Assembly: GCA_045546915.1 (NCBI GenBank)
Contig: JAZQDU010000016.1
Coordinates: 1-64,000 of the forward strand
DNA: 64,000 nt
Reading direction: 5' to 3'
DNA from: UMGS172 sp045546915
Lineage (GTDB): Bacteria > Bacillota > Clostridia > Oscillospirales > Acutalibacteraceae
Shown in pieces: positions 1 to 9,154 of the stretch (its first letter is position 1; each line of letters opens with the position of its first letter). The notes under the pieces are model-generated. The model searched no databases, had not been told where the DNA came from, and worked only from the letters and a program-made list of their open reading frames with translations. Both the position numbers and the translations under genes were made by a program.

Positions 1-1806
1 AACATAGCCAAAAGCATTTTCCATGCCTTTTTCATCGAGTTGACGTGCCTTAATAGTTGAAACAGGTAAAAACGTGGCACGGCCTTTATTTTGCGATTTC
101 AAAAACTCAATACCGCGTTTAGCGTCACTTTCGGTTTCAACTACAACATTTTGCAAGGCAGAGCCTAATGCAATTTCAATAGCAACTGCATATTCTTTCG
201 GAACATTAATAAGTTTGCTTACAGGTCCGTGAATGCCCCTGAGCAATCCTTTTTCGGCCTCTTTTACGACCGACTTTGTAGGCAATCCCATTCCTTCCAT
301 GTTGCGCTCAAGTTCTTCCAAAATCGCAACACGACGTTTTTTATCCTCAGAATCGAGTCTGTTATTGTCGAGTTTTTGTTTAGTTTCTTCAAGTGACTGT
401 TTGCGGGATTCGAGTATTTTTTCTCTTCCCTTTAATGCGTTTTCACATTCAAGAGCAGTTTCATAAGCCTTAGATAAAAACTCCTCTAACTCGTGAAGCT
501 CGGTTGATAATTTTTCTACTTCTGTCTTCTTTTCGGTTACTAACTCATCAATAGCGGTATTTCTCGAATCAATTTCGGTTAACGAAGATTGGGCAGTAAC
601 CATTTTTACACGTTGTTCTGAAATTGAAGCAGAATAAGTATTTAATTTCTTAGTAAGTTCTTCAATTTGGCGTGAAATGGTTTCACTGTTACTGATAAGT
701 CCGTTGAGTTCAGACTCTAATTTATTAGCCTCTTCATTTAAAATTTCGGTTTCTTTGCGTTTTTCCTCAATAAGAAGTTGACGGTTTTCAATCTCTAATT
801 TAGATTTTTCGTCACTATCCTGCAATTCTGTAATATCCTTTTTAAGGTTTTCAACAGTCTCATTATTATAATCAATAGCGGCTTTATGAAGATTAATTTC
901 ACCGTTGATTCGAGTAATATCCTCTTCATATCCTGCAACTGTACGGCGCATTTCATCAATTCTGACAGTTATAGATGAAAACTTTTCCGAGCCCGAATCA
1001 ATACCGGCAGCAATATCAAAAAGATTGCTTTCAACCTCGTTATACTGCGCTTTAGCAATGGTGATTTTTTCATCCTGTGCCTTTAATGCATCGCCCGACT
1101 GATTAAGAGAATTAAGCCAAAGACCAATCTCAAGTTCCTTTTTTACGGCGGCAAGTTCAATAAACTTTTCGGCTTTTTTTGATTGTTCCTCCAAAGGACC
1201 TACTCTGCTTTCAAGTTCAGACATAATATCTTTTAGTCTTAGCATATTATCATCGGCTTGAGCCAAACGGCGTTCAGCCTCTAATTTTCTGTAACGGTAT
1301 CGTGAAATACCGCTTGCCTCCTCAAAAATATCACGTCGTTCATCTGACTTCGAACTAACAATATTATCAATCTTACCCTGACCTATCATAGAATATCCGT
1401 CACGGCCAAGACCTGTATCCATAAAAAGTTCATGAACATCACGAAGTCGCACTACAGCCTTGTTTATAAGGTACTCGCTCTCGTGCGAACGATAATATCT
1501 ACGTGTAACAGCGACCTCATCGTTATCAAAATTAAGGCTTCGGTCACTGTTATCAATAACCAACGTCACCTCGGCAAAACCATGAGGACGGCGGTCATTA
1601 GTACCGCTGAAAATAACGTCTTCCATTGACTGACCGCGCAAATTCTTGGTTGACTGCTCGCCTAAAACCCAACGAACAGCATCGGAAATATTACTTTTTC
1701 CGCTTCCGTTAGGGCCAACAACGGCAGTAACACCCTTGCCAAAACGCAATACCGTTTTATCGGCAAAAGATTTAAAACCTTGAATCTCGATAGACTTTAA
1801 AAACAC
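1..1806 (-). CDS. smc: Chromosome segregation ATPase SMC (partial, runs off the left edge)
   Basis: This is the N-terminal 602 codons of SMC, the ATPase arm of the SMC-ScpAB condensin that organises and segregates the chromosome. The frame opens with GTG at 1806, preceded by an AAAGG ribosome site, and has no stop before base 1. Seen: the start KSIEIQGFKSFADKT, a Walker A loop GPNGSGKS at about residues 31-38, the arm pattern LGEQS, then a long stretch rich in Glu, Lys, Leu and Ser that fits the first coiled-coil arm. The last codons (GRATFLP) match the beginning of the hinge domain, so the second coiled coil and the Walker B/signature end lie outside the window. It follows the radical SAM gene with 2 bases between stop and start, so it belongs to the rnc operon, a common clostridial order. 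Confidence 0.96.
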   Translation of the reverse strand, partial: MFLKSIEIQGFKSFADKTVLRFGKGVTAVVGPNGSGKSNISDAVRWVLGEQSTKNLRGQSMEDVIFSGTNDRRPHGFAEVTLVIDNSDRSLNFDNDEVAVTRRYYRSHESEYLINKAVVRLRDVHELFMDTGLGRDGYSMIGQGKIDNIVSSKSDERRDIFEEASGISRYRYRKLEAERRLAQADDNMLRLKDIMSELESRVGPLEEQSKKAEKFIELAAVKKELEIGLWLNSLNQSGDALKAQDEKITIAKAQYNEVESNLFDIAAGIDSGSEKFSSITVRIDEMRRTVAGYEEDITRINGEINLHKAAIDYNNETVENLKKDITELQDSDEKSKLEIENRQLLIEEKRKETEILNEEANKLESELNGLISNSETISRQIEELTKKLNTYSASISEQRVKMVTAQSSLTEIDSRNTAIDELVTEKKTEVEKLSTELHELEEFLSKAYETALECENALKGREKILESRKQSLEETKQKLDNNRLDSEDKKRRVAILEELERNMEGMGLPTKSVVKEAEKGLLRGIHGPVSKLINVPKEYAVAIEIALGSALQNVVVETESDAKRGIEFLKSQNKGRATFLPVSTIKARQLDEKGMENAFGYV

Positions 1807-1808
1807 CT

Positions 1809-2810
1809 TTAATTCATCCTTTCGGGTATAAGTTCAAAACAAGATGGTGTGATTTTTTCGTTTTGAGCAACCCTCAATATATAACCTTTATCTTTAAACG
1901 CATTTATATTAGCGCGCTTTTGCCCTATTGCCTTTGATACATCTTTTGGATTAACCGACAAAAGATAGTTACCCTTGGGTTTTAACATTAACTCATTATC
2001 AACTTTGTTAAAGAATATTCTACTAAAAGTCAGTTCTCCAAACGACGGATGCCATGGGCCTGCTAAATAGGCCGACTCATCTATACTGTGAAGTCCCAAA
2101 CGGATTACAGTTATACCTTTGTCAGCAAACATATCATAAAGTTTGGCGCAAAGGTTTGTCGCTTGGTCAATAGTTTGCGGAACATATAATCCTTCATTTA
2201 ACAACTTAGCAAGATATGTACCTTTTAATGTAATGGTTGGATATATTCTTACAGTCGAAGGATTTATTTCAATAATTTTTCTTGCAGTTTCTATATCCTT
2301 TTCATCGGAACTTTTATAAAGCCCCGTCATCATCTGAAGACCCAATTCAAAACCGTACTGCTTTATAAGATTAGAGGCAGATTTTACATCATCTGCCGTA
2401 TGACCTCTTAAGTTAGCGGCAAGAACATCGTCACACATACTTTGAGCGCCAAGTTCAATAGCGGTAACACCGTACGATTTTAAAATATCAAGAATTTCAG
2501 GTGTTATGCCGTCAGGTCTTGTAGAAACGCGTATTCCCTTAATACTGCCGTTTTTAACAAACTCATAAGCACACGATAAAAGAGAAAGCATAAATTCACG
2601 GTCAATAAGTGTAAAACTACCGCCGAAAAAAGCAAGTTCAGTTTCCTGAGAATTATAATTTTGTGAATTAACAGCATCGAAAACCGCTTGTTTTATAGCG
2701 TTTTCATCAGGCAATAAAACCGAACCTGTTATAGTTTTCTGGTCACAAAAACTGCACATATTAGGACAACCTAAATGCGGAACAAACACCGAAATATTAG
2801 CGTGACTCAT
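1809..2810 (-). CDS. Radical SAM protein, Elp3-like
   Basis: This 333-residue protein belongs to the radical SAM superfamily with an Elp3-like core. The cluster cysteines are visible at C15, C19 and C22 in LGCPNMCSFCDQ, which would hold a 4Fe-4S cluster and S-adenosylmethionine. GGSF at about residue 64 matches the SAM-binding glycine motif. Family members of this size sit between rnc and smc in many clostridia and are usually annotated as radical SAM protein; the substrate is unknown. A tRNA- or rRNA-modifying role is only an inference from the Elp3 likeness and the RNA-processing neighbourhood. Its start overlaps the rnc stop by 4 bases (ATGA), so the two genes are translationally coupled. 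Confidence 0.9.
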   Translation of the reverse strand: MSHANISVFVPHLGCPNMCSFCDQKTITGSVLLPDENAIKQAVFDAVNSQNYNSQETELAFFGGSFTLIDREFMLSLLSCAYEFVKNGSIKGIRVSTRPDGITPEILDILKSYGVTAIELGAQSMCDDVLAANLRGHTADDVKSASNLIKQYGFELGLQMMTGLYKSSDEKDIETARKIIEINPSTVRIYPTITLKGTYLAKLLNEGLYVPQTIDQATNLCAKLYDMFADKGITVIRLGLHSIDESAYLAGPWHPSFGELTFSRIFFNKVDNELMLKPKGNYLLSVNPKDVSKAIGQKRANINAFKDKGYILRVAQNEKITPSCFELIPERMN

Positions 2811-3490
2811 ACCTCTTCGCCCATTAAAATCAAAGCCTGTTTTGCAGCGTACTGCTCAGCCTGTTTTTTACTGTGACCTTCACCCGTACCGATTACATTG
2901 GAATTAAGCCTTACCTGAACAGTAAACCGCTTATCGTGGTCAGGGCCTTCTTCACCTGTCAAAACATATACAAGTTCTTCCTCAGGATTTCGCTGAATTA
3001 TTTCCTGAAGTTGAGTCTTATAATCGTGAAAAGCCTCTTCAACGGTATGGTTCTTAAGTTCCTTCTCAATAAAACGCAAAACATGTTTTTTACAAACATC
3101 CATACCGCCATCTAAAAACATAGCCGCCAAAACAGCCTCAAAAGCATCTGCCAAAATAGAGGGTCTTTCCCTGCCGCCGTTTTGCTGCTCTCCTTTGCCC
3201 AAAAACAAAAATCTTCCAAGGTCAATCTCACGCGCAAAAGCGGCTAACGATTTTTCGCAAACCAATGATGCTCGCAGTTTTGTCAGTTCACCCTCAGGCA
3301 ATTTAGAGTAGTTTTTAAACAGATACTCAGCCACTATAATTGACAGTACCGAGTCACCCAAAAATTCAAGTCTTTCGTTGGATTCTCGTACCGATTTCGA
3401 TTCATTGGTATAAGACGAATGAGACAGTGCTCTGCAAAGCAACTCGGGGTCGGAAAACCTATACCCTAATATCTGTTCAAACTCTTCCAT
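2807..3490 (-). CDS. rnc: Ribonuclease III
   Basis: Endoribonuclease that cuts double-stranded RNA, chiefly in rRNA maturation and mRNA turnover. The 227-residue length is normal. The catalytic signature NERLEFLGDSVLS lies at about residues 38-50, with E42 and D46 as expected metal ligands. A second acidic pair lies in the DAFEAVLAAMFLDGG stretch. A C-terminal double-stranded RNA-binding domain covers roughly residues 155-225 and ends with the KKQAEQYAAKQAL helix. The start has a GGAG site 7 bases upstream. It lies 19 bases after plsX. The acpP gene that often sits between plsX and rnc in Firmicutes is absent here. Confidence 0.97.
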   Translation of the reverse strand: MEEFEQILGYRFSDPELLCRALSHSSYTNESKSVRESNERLEFLGDSVLSIIVAEYLFKNYSKLPEGELTKLRASLVCEKSLAAFAREIDLGRFLFLGKGEQQNGGRERPSILADAFEAVLAAMFLDGGMDVCKKHVLRFIEKELKNHTVEEAFHDYKTQLQEIIQRNPEEELVYVLTGEEGPDHDKRFTVQVRLNSNVIGTGEGHSKKQAEQYAAKQALILMGEEV

Positions 3491-3509
3491 GTCTAATCTC
3501 CTAAAAAAT

Positions 3510-4511
3510 TTATTCTTCCGACTCTAATTTAGCAAGGTCATTAGAAATCTTACCCACAACATCGGTTTCAACACAGCGAACTGCCTGACCAATAGCATTT
3601 TTTATAGCCTTAGCATCAGAACTGCCATGTGCTTTAATAACCGGTTTTTTAACACCTAACAAAGGCGCTCCGCCAACCTCGCTATAATCCATAAACTTTT
3701 TCAAATTACGCAGTTTAGGCTTTACAAGAAGATATGCCATTTTAGTTTTGAAATTGGAGAGGAAAACACCTTTAATCATCTTCATAAGGTTCATAGCAAC
3801 GCCTTCGTAAAGTTTTAACGCCACATTACCTGTAAAACCGTCAGCAATAGCGGCATCACAAACGCCTGCAGGTAAATCACGAGCCTCTACATTACCGATA
3901 AAATTAATAGGGCTATCTTTAAGCAAGGCGAAAGACTCTAACTGCAAAGTACCGCCTTTAGTATCCTCTGTGCCTATATTCAGTAAGCCTATTTCAGGAT
4001 TTTCAATTCCCTCAACATTTTTAAGATATAAAGAAGCCATGATACCGAACTGACGAAGCATTTCAGGACGGCACTCAGCATTAGCGCCAACATCCATAAG
4101 CATCAACTTACGGGTACTTGTAGGCAAAACTGTGCCTAAAGCAGGTCGCTTAACACCCTTTATTCTTTTTACAATAAAGGTTGCGCCTGCAACAATAGCA
4201 CCTGTACTTCCCGCAGAAACGATTGCATCGGCACTACCGTCAGCGACTAAATCAAAGGCTATACCAAGTGATGTGTTCCTTTTTGATTTGAGAATATCGG
4301 TCGGAGTATCGTGCATGTCAAATACTGCTTCAGCATTAACAATCTCAATTCCGTCAAGATTCAAACCGTTATCCACAGCACACTTATTTATAATTTCGCT
4401 ATTTCCTACAAGTACAATATTGGCACCATACTCGTTTTTAGCATCAATAGAACCTTTTATAATTTCAAGCGGAGCGTTATCCCCGCCAAATGCATCAACA
4501 GCAATTTTCAT
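3510..4511 (-). CDS. plsX: Phosphate acyltransferase PlsX
   Basis: PlsX makes acyl-phosphate from acyl-ACP. Acyl-phosphate is the donor for the first acylation of glycerol-3-phosphate in phospholipid synthesis. The N-terminus MKIAVDAFGGDNAP and later motifs (SAGSTGA, LMDVGANAE, DGFTGN) are characteristic of the family. I chose the ATG at 4511 (333 residues) because AGGG lies 8 bases upstream and it gives the usual family N-terminus. An ATG at 4520 would add three residues but has no spaced ribosome site. It lies between trmFO and rnc in a minus-strand operon, which links lipid supply with RNA processing genes as in many Firmicutes. Confidence 0.96.
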   Translation of the reverse strand: MKIAVDAFGGDNAPLEIIKGSIDAKNEYGANIVLVGNSEIINKCAVDNGLNLDGIEIVNAEAVFDMHDTPTDILKSKRNTSLGIAFDLVADGSADAIVSAGSTGAIVAGATFIVKRIKGVKRPALGTVLPTSTRKLMLMDVGANAECRPEMLRQFGIMASLYLKNVEGIENPEIGLLNIGTEDTKGGTLQLESFALLKDSPINFIGNVEARDLPAGVCDAAIADGFTGNVALKLYEGVAMNLMKMIKGVFLSNFKTKMAYLLVKPKLRNLKKFMDYSEVGGAPLLGVKKPVIKAHGSSDAKAIKNAIGQAVRCVETDVVGKISNDLAKLESEE

Positions 4512-4526
4512 TTCACTCATCCCTTT

Positions 4527-5825
4527 TCAAAAATTATTGTTATACCACTCAGCCGAACGATTACTCAACGCTAAATACCGTTCTTGCTTATCTCTTATTA
4601 TCACATCAAGAGGTGGCAACGCGCCAAAATTTGCACCCATAGGCTGAAAATCTGCAGTGGTATTGTTAACAATATGTTCCGACAAAGCACCCATCATTGT
4701 AAATTCAGGAAAATCAACTGATGGATTACCCTTTATTTTATTAAGAATATGAAGTGCCGCAACTATACCTGATGCCGCCGACTCCATATAACCTTCAACA
4801 CCGCAAATTTGCCCTGCAAAACTTATTTTGGGAAATTTTTTCATGGAAAAATCCCTATTTAAAACTTTTGGTGAATTAATAAACGAATTTCGGTGCATAA
4901 CTCCAAAACGCACGAACTCGGCATTACTTAGTCCCGGTATCATACCGAAAACCCTCTTTTGTTCACCAAATTTCAGGTTTGTTTGAAAACCTACCAGGTT
5001 ATACATAGTAGATTGTTCATTTTCTTTTCTAAGTTGCAATACCGCCCAAGGACGATGCCCTGTATTGGGGTCGGTCAGCCCAACGGGTTTCATAGGGCCA
5101 AACCTTATTGCATCGGTACCTCTTGAAGCCAATATTTCTATCGGCATACAACCTTCGTAAACGTTACATTCTTTATCTGAATCATGCAGTACCGCTTTTT
5201 CGGCATTTACAAGTTCGTTTCTAAAATTTTCATACTGCTCTTTATTCATAGGGCAGTTTATATAATCGTCACCATCACCCTTGCCGTAACGACTGGCAAA
5301 AAAGGCTTTTGACATATCAATACTTTCGGCTGTTACAATTGGCGCCGCAGCATCAAAAAAGTTAAGGTAATCCTCACCACATAAAGTCTTAATTCTTTCG
5401 GCGAGTACACCGTCTGTAAGAGGCCCCGTCGCAATAATCGTATACTCATCTGTATTAATATCGGTTACCTCACCGCAGAAAACATTAATATTGGGATGTT
5501 TTCTTATAGTTTCAGTAATATATTGAGAAAACAACTCGCGGTCAACAGCCAATGCTCCACCTGCGGGAACTTTGTTTAACTTTGCTGAAGCAACACAAAT
5601 CGAGCCCAGTTTTTCCATTTCCCATTTCAAAAGACCTGCTGCCGAATTAAATCTCTCGGCTTTAAGGGAGTTTGAACAGACAAGTTCAGCAAATGAAGGC
5701 ATTTTATGAGCAGGAGAATATTTTTGGGGTTTCATCTCATAAAGGTCAACATTTATGCCGTTTTTGGCTAACATATATGCCGCTTCACAACCGGCAAGAC
5801 CTGCACCTACTACCTTAACCCTCAT
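4527..5825 (-). CDS. trmFO: Methylenetetrahydrofolate--tRNA-(uracil-54-C5)-methyltransferase
   Basis: Folate- and FAD-dependent enzyme that makes ribothymidine-54 in the T-loop of tRNA, used by most Firmicutes in place of SAM-dependent TrmA. The N-terminal Rossmann motif VVGAGLAGCEAA (G7 to G12) binds FAD. The body carries family patterns such as CSNSLKAE, ATGPLT and QICGVEGYMESAASG. The open frame extends upstream to a GTG at 5846, but the ATG at 5825 gives the standard N-terminus MRVKVVGAG (432 residues). The start overlaps the end of topA by 11 bases. Neither candidate start has a strong ribosome site, so coupling to topA translation is likely. The gene order topA-trmFO is conserved in Firmicutes. 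Confidence 0.95.
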   Translation of the reverse strand: MRVKVVGAGLAGCEAAYMLAKNGINVDLYEMKPQKYSPAHKMPSFAELVCSNSLKAERFNSAAGLLKWEMEKLGSICVASAKLNKVPAGGALAVDRELFSQYITETIRKHPNINVFCGEVTDINTDEYTIIATGPLTDGVLAERIKTLCGEDYLNFFDAAAPIVTAESIDMSKAFFASRYGKGDGDDYINCPMNKEQYENFRNELVNAEKAVLHDSDKECNVYEGCMPIEILASRGTDAIRFGPMKPVGLTDPNTGHRPWAVLQLRKENEQSTMYNLVGFQTNLKFGEQKRVFGMIPGLSNAEFVRFGVMHRNSFINSPKVLNRDFSMKKFPKISFAGQICGVEGYMESAASGIVAALHILNKIKGNPSVDFPEFTMMGALSEHIVNNTTADFQPMGANFGALPPLDVIIRDKQERYLALSNRSAEWYNNNF

Positions 5826-7926
5826 TATTTGTTTCTTTTTTTGCACCTTTGCGTGCGGTTATTTTTTCATATCCGCAACCTTCGTTTAAACAGTGCCTTT
5901 TACCCTTTGTCTTAAATAAAGTCTTGCCGCAATCAGGACAAACATCCTTAGTCGGTTCATCCCATGTCATAAACTTACACTTAGGATATGACGAGCAGCC
6001 AAAGAACTTATACCCTTTTTTAGTATTTCTCTGAATAAGTTTACTTGAGCATATAGGACAAGTACCGGGCACCTCAGGAACAATGGGTTTGGTGTTTTTA
6101 CACTCAGGGTAACCGGGACAAGCCAAAAACTTACCGAAACGGCCTGATTTGATAACCATTTTTCTTCCGCAAAGTTCACAAACCTCTTCGGTTTCCTCAT
6201 CGGGCACCTTGATACGTTTGCCGTTCATTTCCTTTTCGGCGTTTTGTAATGTTTTAAAGAAATCGTCATAGAACTCGCGAATGGTATCGGTCCAGTTGCG
6301 CTTACCGTCACCAATTTCGTCAAGTTTTTCTTCCATACCTGCAGTGAATTTCACATCTACGATTTTTTTGAAATAATCGCACATCAAATCGGTAACAGTC
6401 TCACCTAACGGTGTGGGAGCGTATGCCTTATTTATTTTAGTGATATAATCGCGCTGTTCAATATTTGTAACAATAGGAGCATAGGTAGAAGGTCTGCCTA
6501 TACCGTTTTCGTCAAGCGCTTTTGTAAGTGTAGCATAATTATATCTTACGGGAGGTTGAGTAAAATGCTGTTCGGATTGAACACCTTTTGTACTGTCAAC
6601 CTTAAGGATTTCATCCTTATTTAACTGAGGAATACTGTTAGCCTCTTCTTCGGCTTCATCCTTACCCTCAACGTAAAGTGCAGTAAAACCGTCAAATTTA
6701 ACTTTATAACCGCTGGCCTTAAACAGATAACCCGAATTTATAATATCAACCGAAACGGTATCCTGCAAACAAGCCGACATAAGACTTGCAATAAAGCGGT
6801 CCCAAATCAGTTTATAAAGTTTATATTGCTCAGCAGTAAGGCTAGACTTTACAACCTCGGGAGGAAGGTCAACCGAAGTAGGTCTTATGGCTTCGTGAGC
6901 ATCCTGAGCACCCTTTTTAGCCTTATAATAACGGGGTTTTGAGGGCAAATATTGACTTCCGTAACGCTCGGTTATATATTTATTGGCGTTAGCCCTTGCT
7001 TCTTCAGAAACGCGTAACGAATCGGTTCTCATGTAAGTAATAAGACCGATAGTACCCTTTTCGGCAACATCAACACCCTCATAAAGTGCCTGGGCTATAC
7101 GCATAGTACGTTTACCGTCGTAGCCCAATTTACGAGAGGCTTCCTGTTGCATAGTAGAGGTATTGAACGGAGGAGCAGGCTGACGGGTCCTTGTGCCGTT
7201 TTTAATACTTTCTACCTTAAACTCTCCACTGTTGACAGTATCAAGAATTTTATTGGCGGTTGATTCGTCAGGAATTTCAACCTTTTTACCGTCAGCAGTA
7301 CCGTAAAACCTTGCTATAAATTTTTGACGCTCTTTTACAAGTTTAGCATCAATTGTCCAATATTCCTGAGGAACAAATGCTCTGATTTCCTTTTCACGGT
7401 CAACAATAAGACGCAAAGCCACCGACTGTACTCGTCCTGCCGAAAGACCGCTTTTGATTTTTTTCCAAAGAAACGGACTTATTTTATAACCTACAAGACG
7501 GTCAAGCACACGGCGCGCCTGCTGAGCATCTACAAGCGAAATATCAACGCTTCTGGGATTACTCATACCTGCTGTAACACCGCTTTTGGTAATTTCGTTA
7601 AACACAACTCTGTTTTCCTCGTTTAAATTAAGGTCAAGCAGATGTGCAAGATGCCATGAAATCGCCTCACCCTCGCGGTCAGGGTCGGTTGCAAGATAAA
7701 CATAATCGCTTTCTGCTGCCGCAGTTTTGAGTTTTTTAATAACCTCTTTCTTTGCAACAAGATTGGTATATTTAGGAGCAAAGTCATGCTCAATATCAAT
7801 ACCAATTGTCGATTTTGGCAAATCGCGTACGTGACCGGTTGAGGCCATTACGCTAAAACCTGCCCCTAAATACTTTTGTATCGTCTTTGCTTTTGAAGGA
7901 GACTCAACTATTACAAGTTTTGACAT
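5815..7926 (-). CDS. topA: DNA topoisomerase I (type IA)
   Basis: Relaxes negative supercoils by single-strand passage. The TOPRIM domain opens with LVIVESPSKAKTI (E8 catalytic) and carries DPDREGE at about 81-87. The active-site tyrosine is Y298 in LITYMRTDS. The C-terminal part holds three zinc-ribbon repeats with paired cysteines (CELCGRKM, CPICSSKL, CPDCGKTL), then a short basic tail. The length of 703 residues is typical. It lies 37 bases after dprA. The start is ATG with only a weak AAGATG element upstream. Confidence 0.97.
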   Translation of the reverse strand: MSKLVIVESPSKAKTIQKYLGAGFSVMASTGHVRDLPKSTIGIDIEHDFAPKYTNLVAKKEVIKKLKTAAAESDYVYLATDPDREGEAISWHLAHLLDLNLNEENRVVFNEITKSGVTAGMSNPRSVDISLVDAQQARRVLDRLVGYKISPFLWKKIKSGLSAGRVQSVALRLIVDREKEIRAFVPQEYWTIDAKLVKERQKFIARFYGTADGKKVEIPDESTANKILDTVNSGEFKVESIKNGTRTRQPAPPFNTSTMQQEASRKLGYDGKRTMRIAQALYEGVDVAEKGTIGLITYMRTDSLRVSEEARANANKYITERYGSQYLPSKPRYYKAKKGAQDAHEAIRPTSVDLPPEVVKSSLTAEQYKLYKLIWDRFIASLMSACLQDTVSVDIINSGYLFKASGYKVKFDGFTALYVEGKDEAEEEANSIPQLNKDEILKVDSTKGVQSEQHFTQPPVRYNYATLTKALDENGIGRPSTYAPIVTNIEQRDYITKINKAYAPTPLGETVTDLMCDYFKKIVDVKFTAGMEEKLDEIGDGKRNWTDTIREFYDDFFKTLQNAEKEMNGKRIKVPDEETEEVCELCGRKMVIKSGRFGKFLACPGYPECKNTKPIVPEVPGTCPICSSKLIQRNTKKGYKFFGCSSYPKCKFMTWDEPTKDVCPDCGKTLFKTKGKRHCLNEGCGYEKITARKGAKKETNNEG

Positions 7927-7963
7927 AATATAGTTTCACATCTTTCGATATAATATATAAATT

Positions 7964-9154
7964 TTAAACCTTTTGGTATGCACCGCCGGGAATCGATTTG
8001 ATAAACCCAAAAATTTCAAGTTCAGTAAGTGTGCTAAGTACAACACTCACATCAAGGTCTGTTTTTATAAGTAAATCATCTAATATAAAAGGTTCGTAAC
8101 CATGTTCATTGATAACGGTCAGCAATAATTTTGCATTGTCGGTTAACCCTTCGGTAGGTGACTCACTTATTGTATTTTCATTTTTATTATCAGGTTTTAT
8201 GCTTATACTGTTTGTTATATTTGTAATTACCTGCTTTAATGTAGGTAATAACAATTTCTTTTTTGGTTTATGAATAGCATTTGGGTACAAATAAAAATAC
8301 TCATCAATAACGTTGTTTATCGTTAAAAGCGGTTTTGCACCGTCATTTAAAAGCAAATTAGAGCCTTCATACTGAGGCAAGGTTGGATTACCGGGAATAA
8401 CAAAAACATCTCTACCCTGTTCATTAGCATACCTAGCAGTTATTAAAGTTCCGCTTTTGCAAGACGCCTCAATAACTATAACACCGTCAGAAAATCCGGA
8501 CAATATACGGTTTCTGCGAGGAAATGTACCTTTTCTAACAGGAGTCTTCGGTGGGTCTTCACTTACAAGGCATCCGTTATTGGAAATATTGTTTCTTAAT
8601 TCCTCATTTTCTTTAAGATATCCGCTTAAAATTCCTCCGCCTAATACAGCAACAGTAAACCCATTTGCCTTTATACAACCAATGTGCGCTGCACTGTCAC
8701 CGCCCAACGCACCACCGCTTACAATTACAAAACCGCAAGAGCAAAGAGTATTGGCTATAACCTCGGCACATAATCTGCCATAATCGGTCACATCTCTCGG
8801 ACCTATTATTGAAACAGTAGGTAAAGCATCAACATTTAGCGGTTTACCTTTTATATAAAGGACGCACGGTGGGTCAGGTATATTAAAAAGTTTTCTTGGA
8901 TATTCGCCATTAAGCGGAGTAACAATTCTTATGCCGTTATTACGGCAATCGTTTATAATGTTAAAAACGGTTTTACGCGAAACCTTGTGCAGCCGTTCTG
9001 CCTGAGTTTTGTTAAGGTGGCAACGTATAATTTTTTCATTATCATCTGCTAAATAAAAGTTCTTTGCATCGCCGTATTCTTCTATCACCCTATGAACAAC
9101 ATCGGTTGAGGTTCCAAGAACTTGTTGCAACCATACCCAATACTCAACACTCAT
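7964..9154 (-). CDS. dprA: DNA-processing protein DprA/Smf
   Basis: DprA binds incoming single-stranded DNA during transformation and loads RecA. In many non-competent Firmicutes it is kept next to topA. The protein (396 residues) has a helical N-terminal part, then the Rossmann-like DprA core with TVSIIGPRDVTDYGRL, SGGALGGDSAAHIG and FPRRNRILSGFSDGVIVIEA, and a C-terminal winged-helix region after about residue 330 (LLLTVINEHGYEP onward). The core has the residues expected for DNA and dimer contacts. The start overlaps the end of the upstream trmH-family gene by 11 bases. comF at 34923 is another competence-type gene in this window, but no pilus or uptake genes are present. Confidence 0.94.
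   Translation of the reverse strand: MSVEYWVWLQQVLGTSTDVVHRVIEEYGDAKNFYLADDNEKIIRCHLNKTQAERLHKVSRKTVFNIINDCRNNGIRIVTPLNGEYPRKLFNIPDPPCVLYIKGKPLNVDALPTVSIIGPRDVTDYGRLCAEVIANTLCSCGFVIVSGGALGGDSAAHIGCIKANGFTVAVLGGGILSGYLKENEELRNNISNNGCLVSEDPPKTPVRKGTFPRRNRILSGFSDGVIVIEASCKSGTLITARYANEQGRDVFVIPGNPTLPQYEGSNLLLNDGAKPLLTINNVIDEYFYLYPNAIHKPKKKLLLPTLKQVITNITNSISIKPDNKNENTISESPTEGLTDNAKLLLTVINEHGYEPFILDDLLIKTDLDVSVVLSTLTELEIFGFIKSIPGGAYQKV

Noticed and set aside
905..1629. Plus-strand frames of about 65 codons opposite smc
   Set aside because: They are antisense to the SMC coiled-coil frame, lack ribosome sites and look like noise.
4132..4647. A 171-codon plus-strand frame opposite plsX and the end of trmFO
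   Set aside because: It lies antisense to well-conserved genes and shows no protein-like motif.
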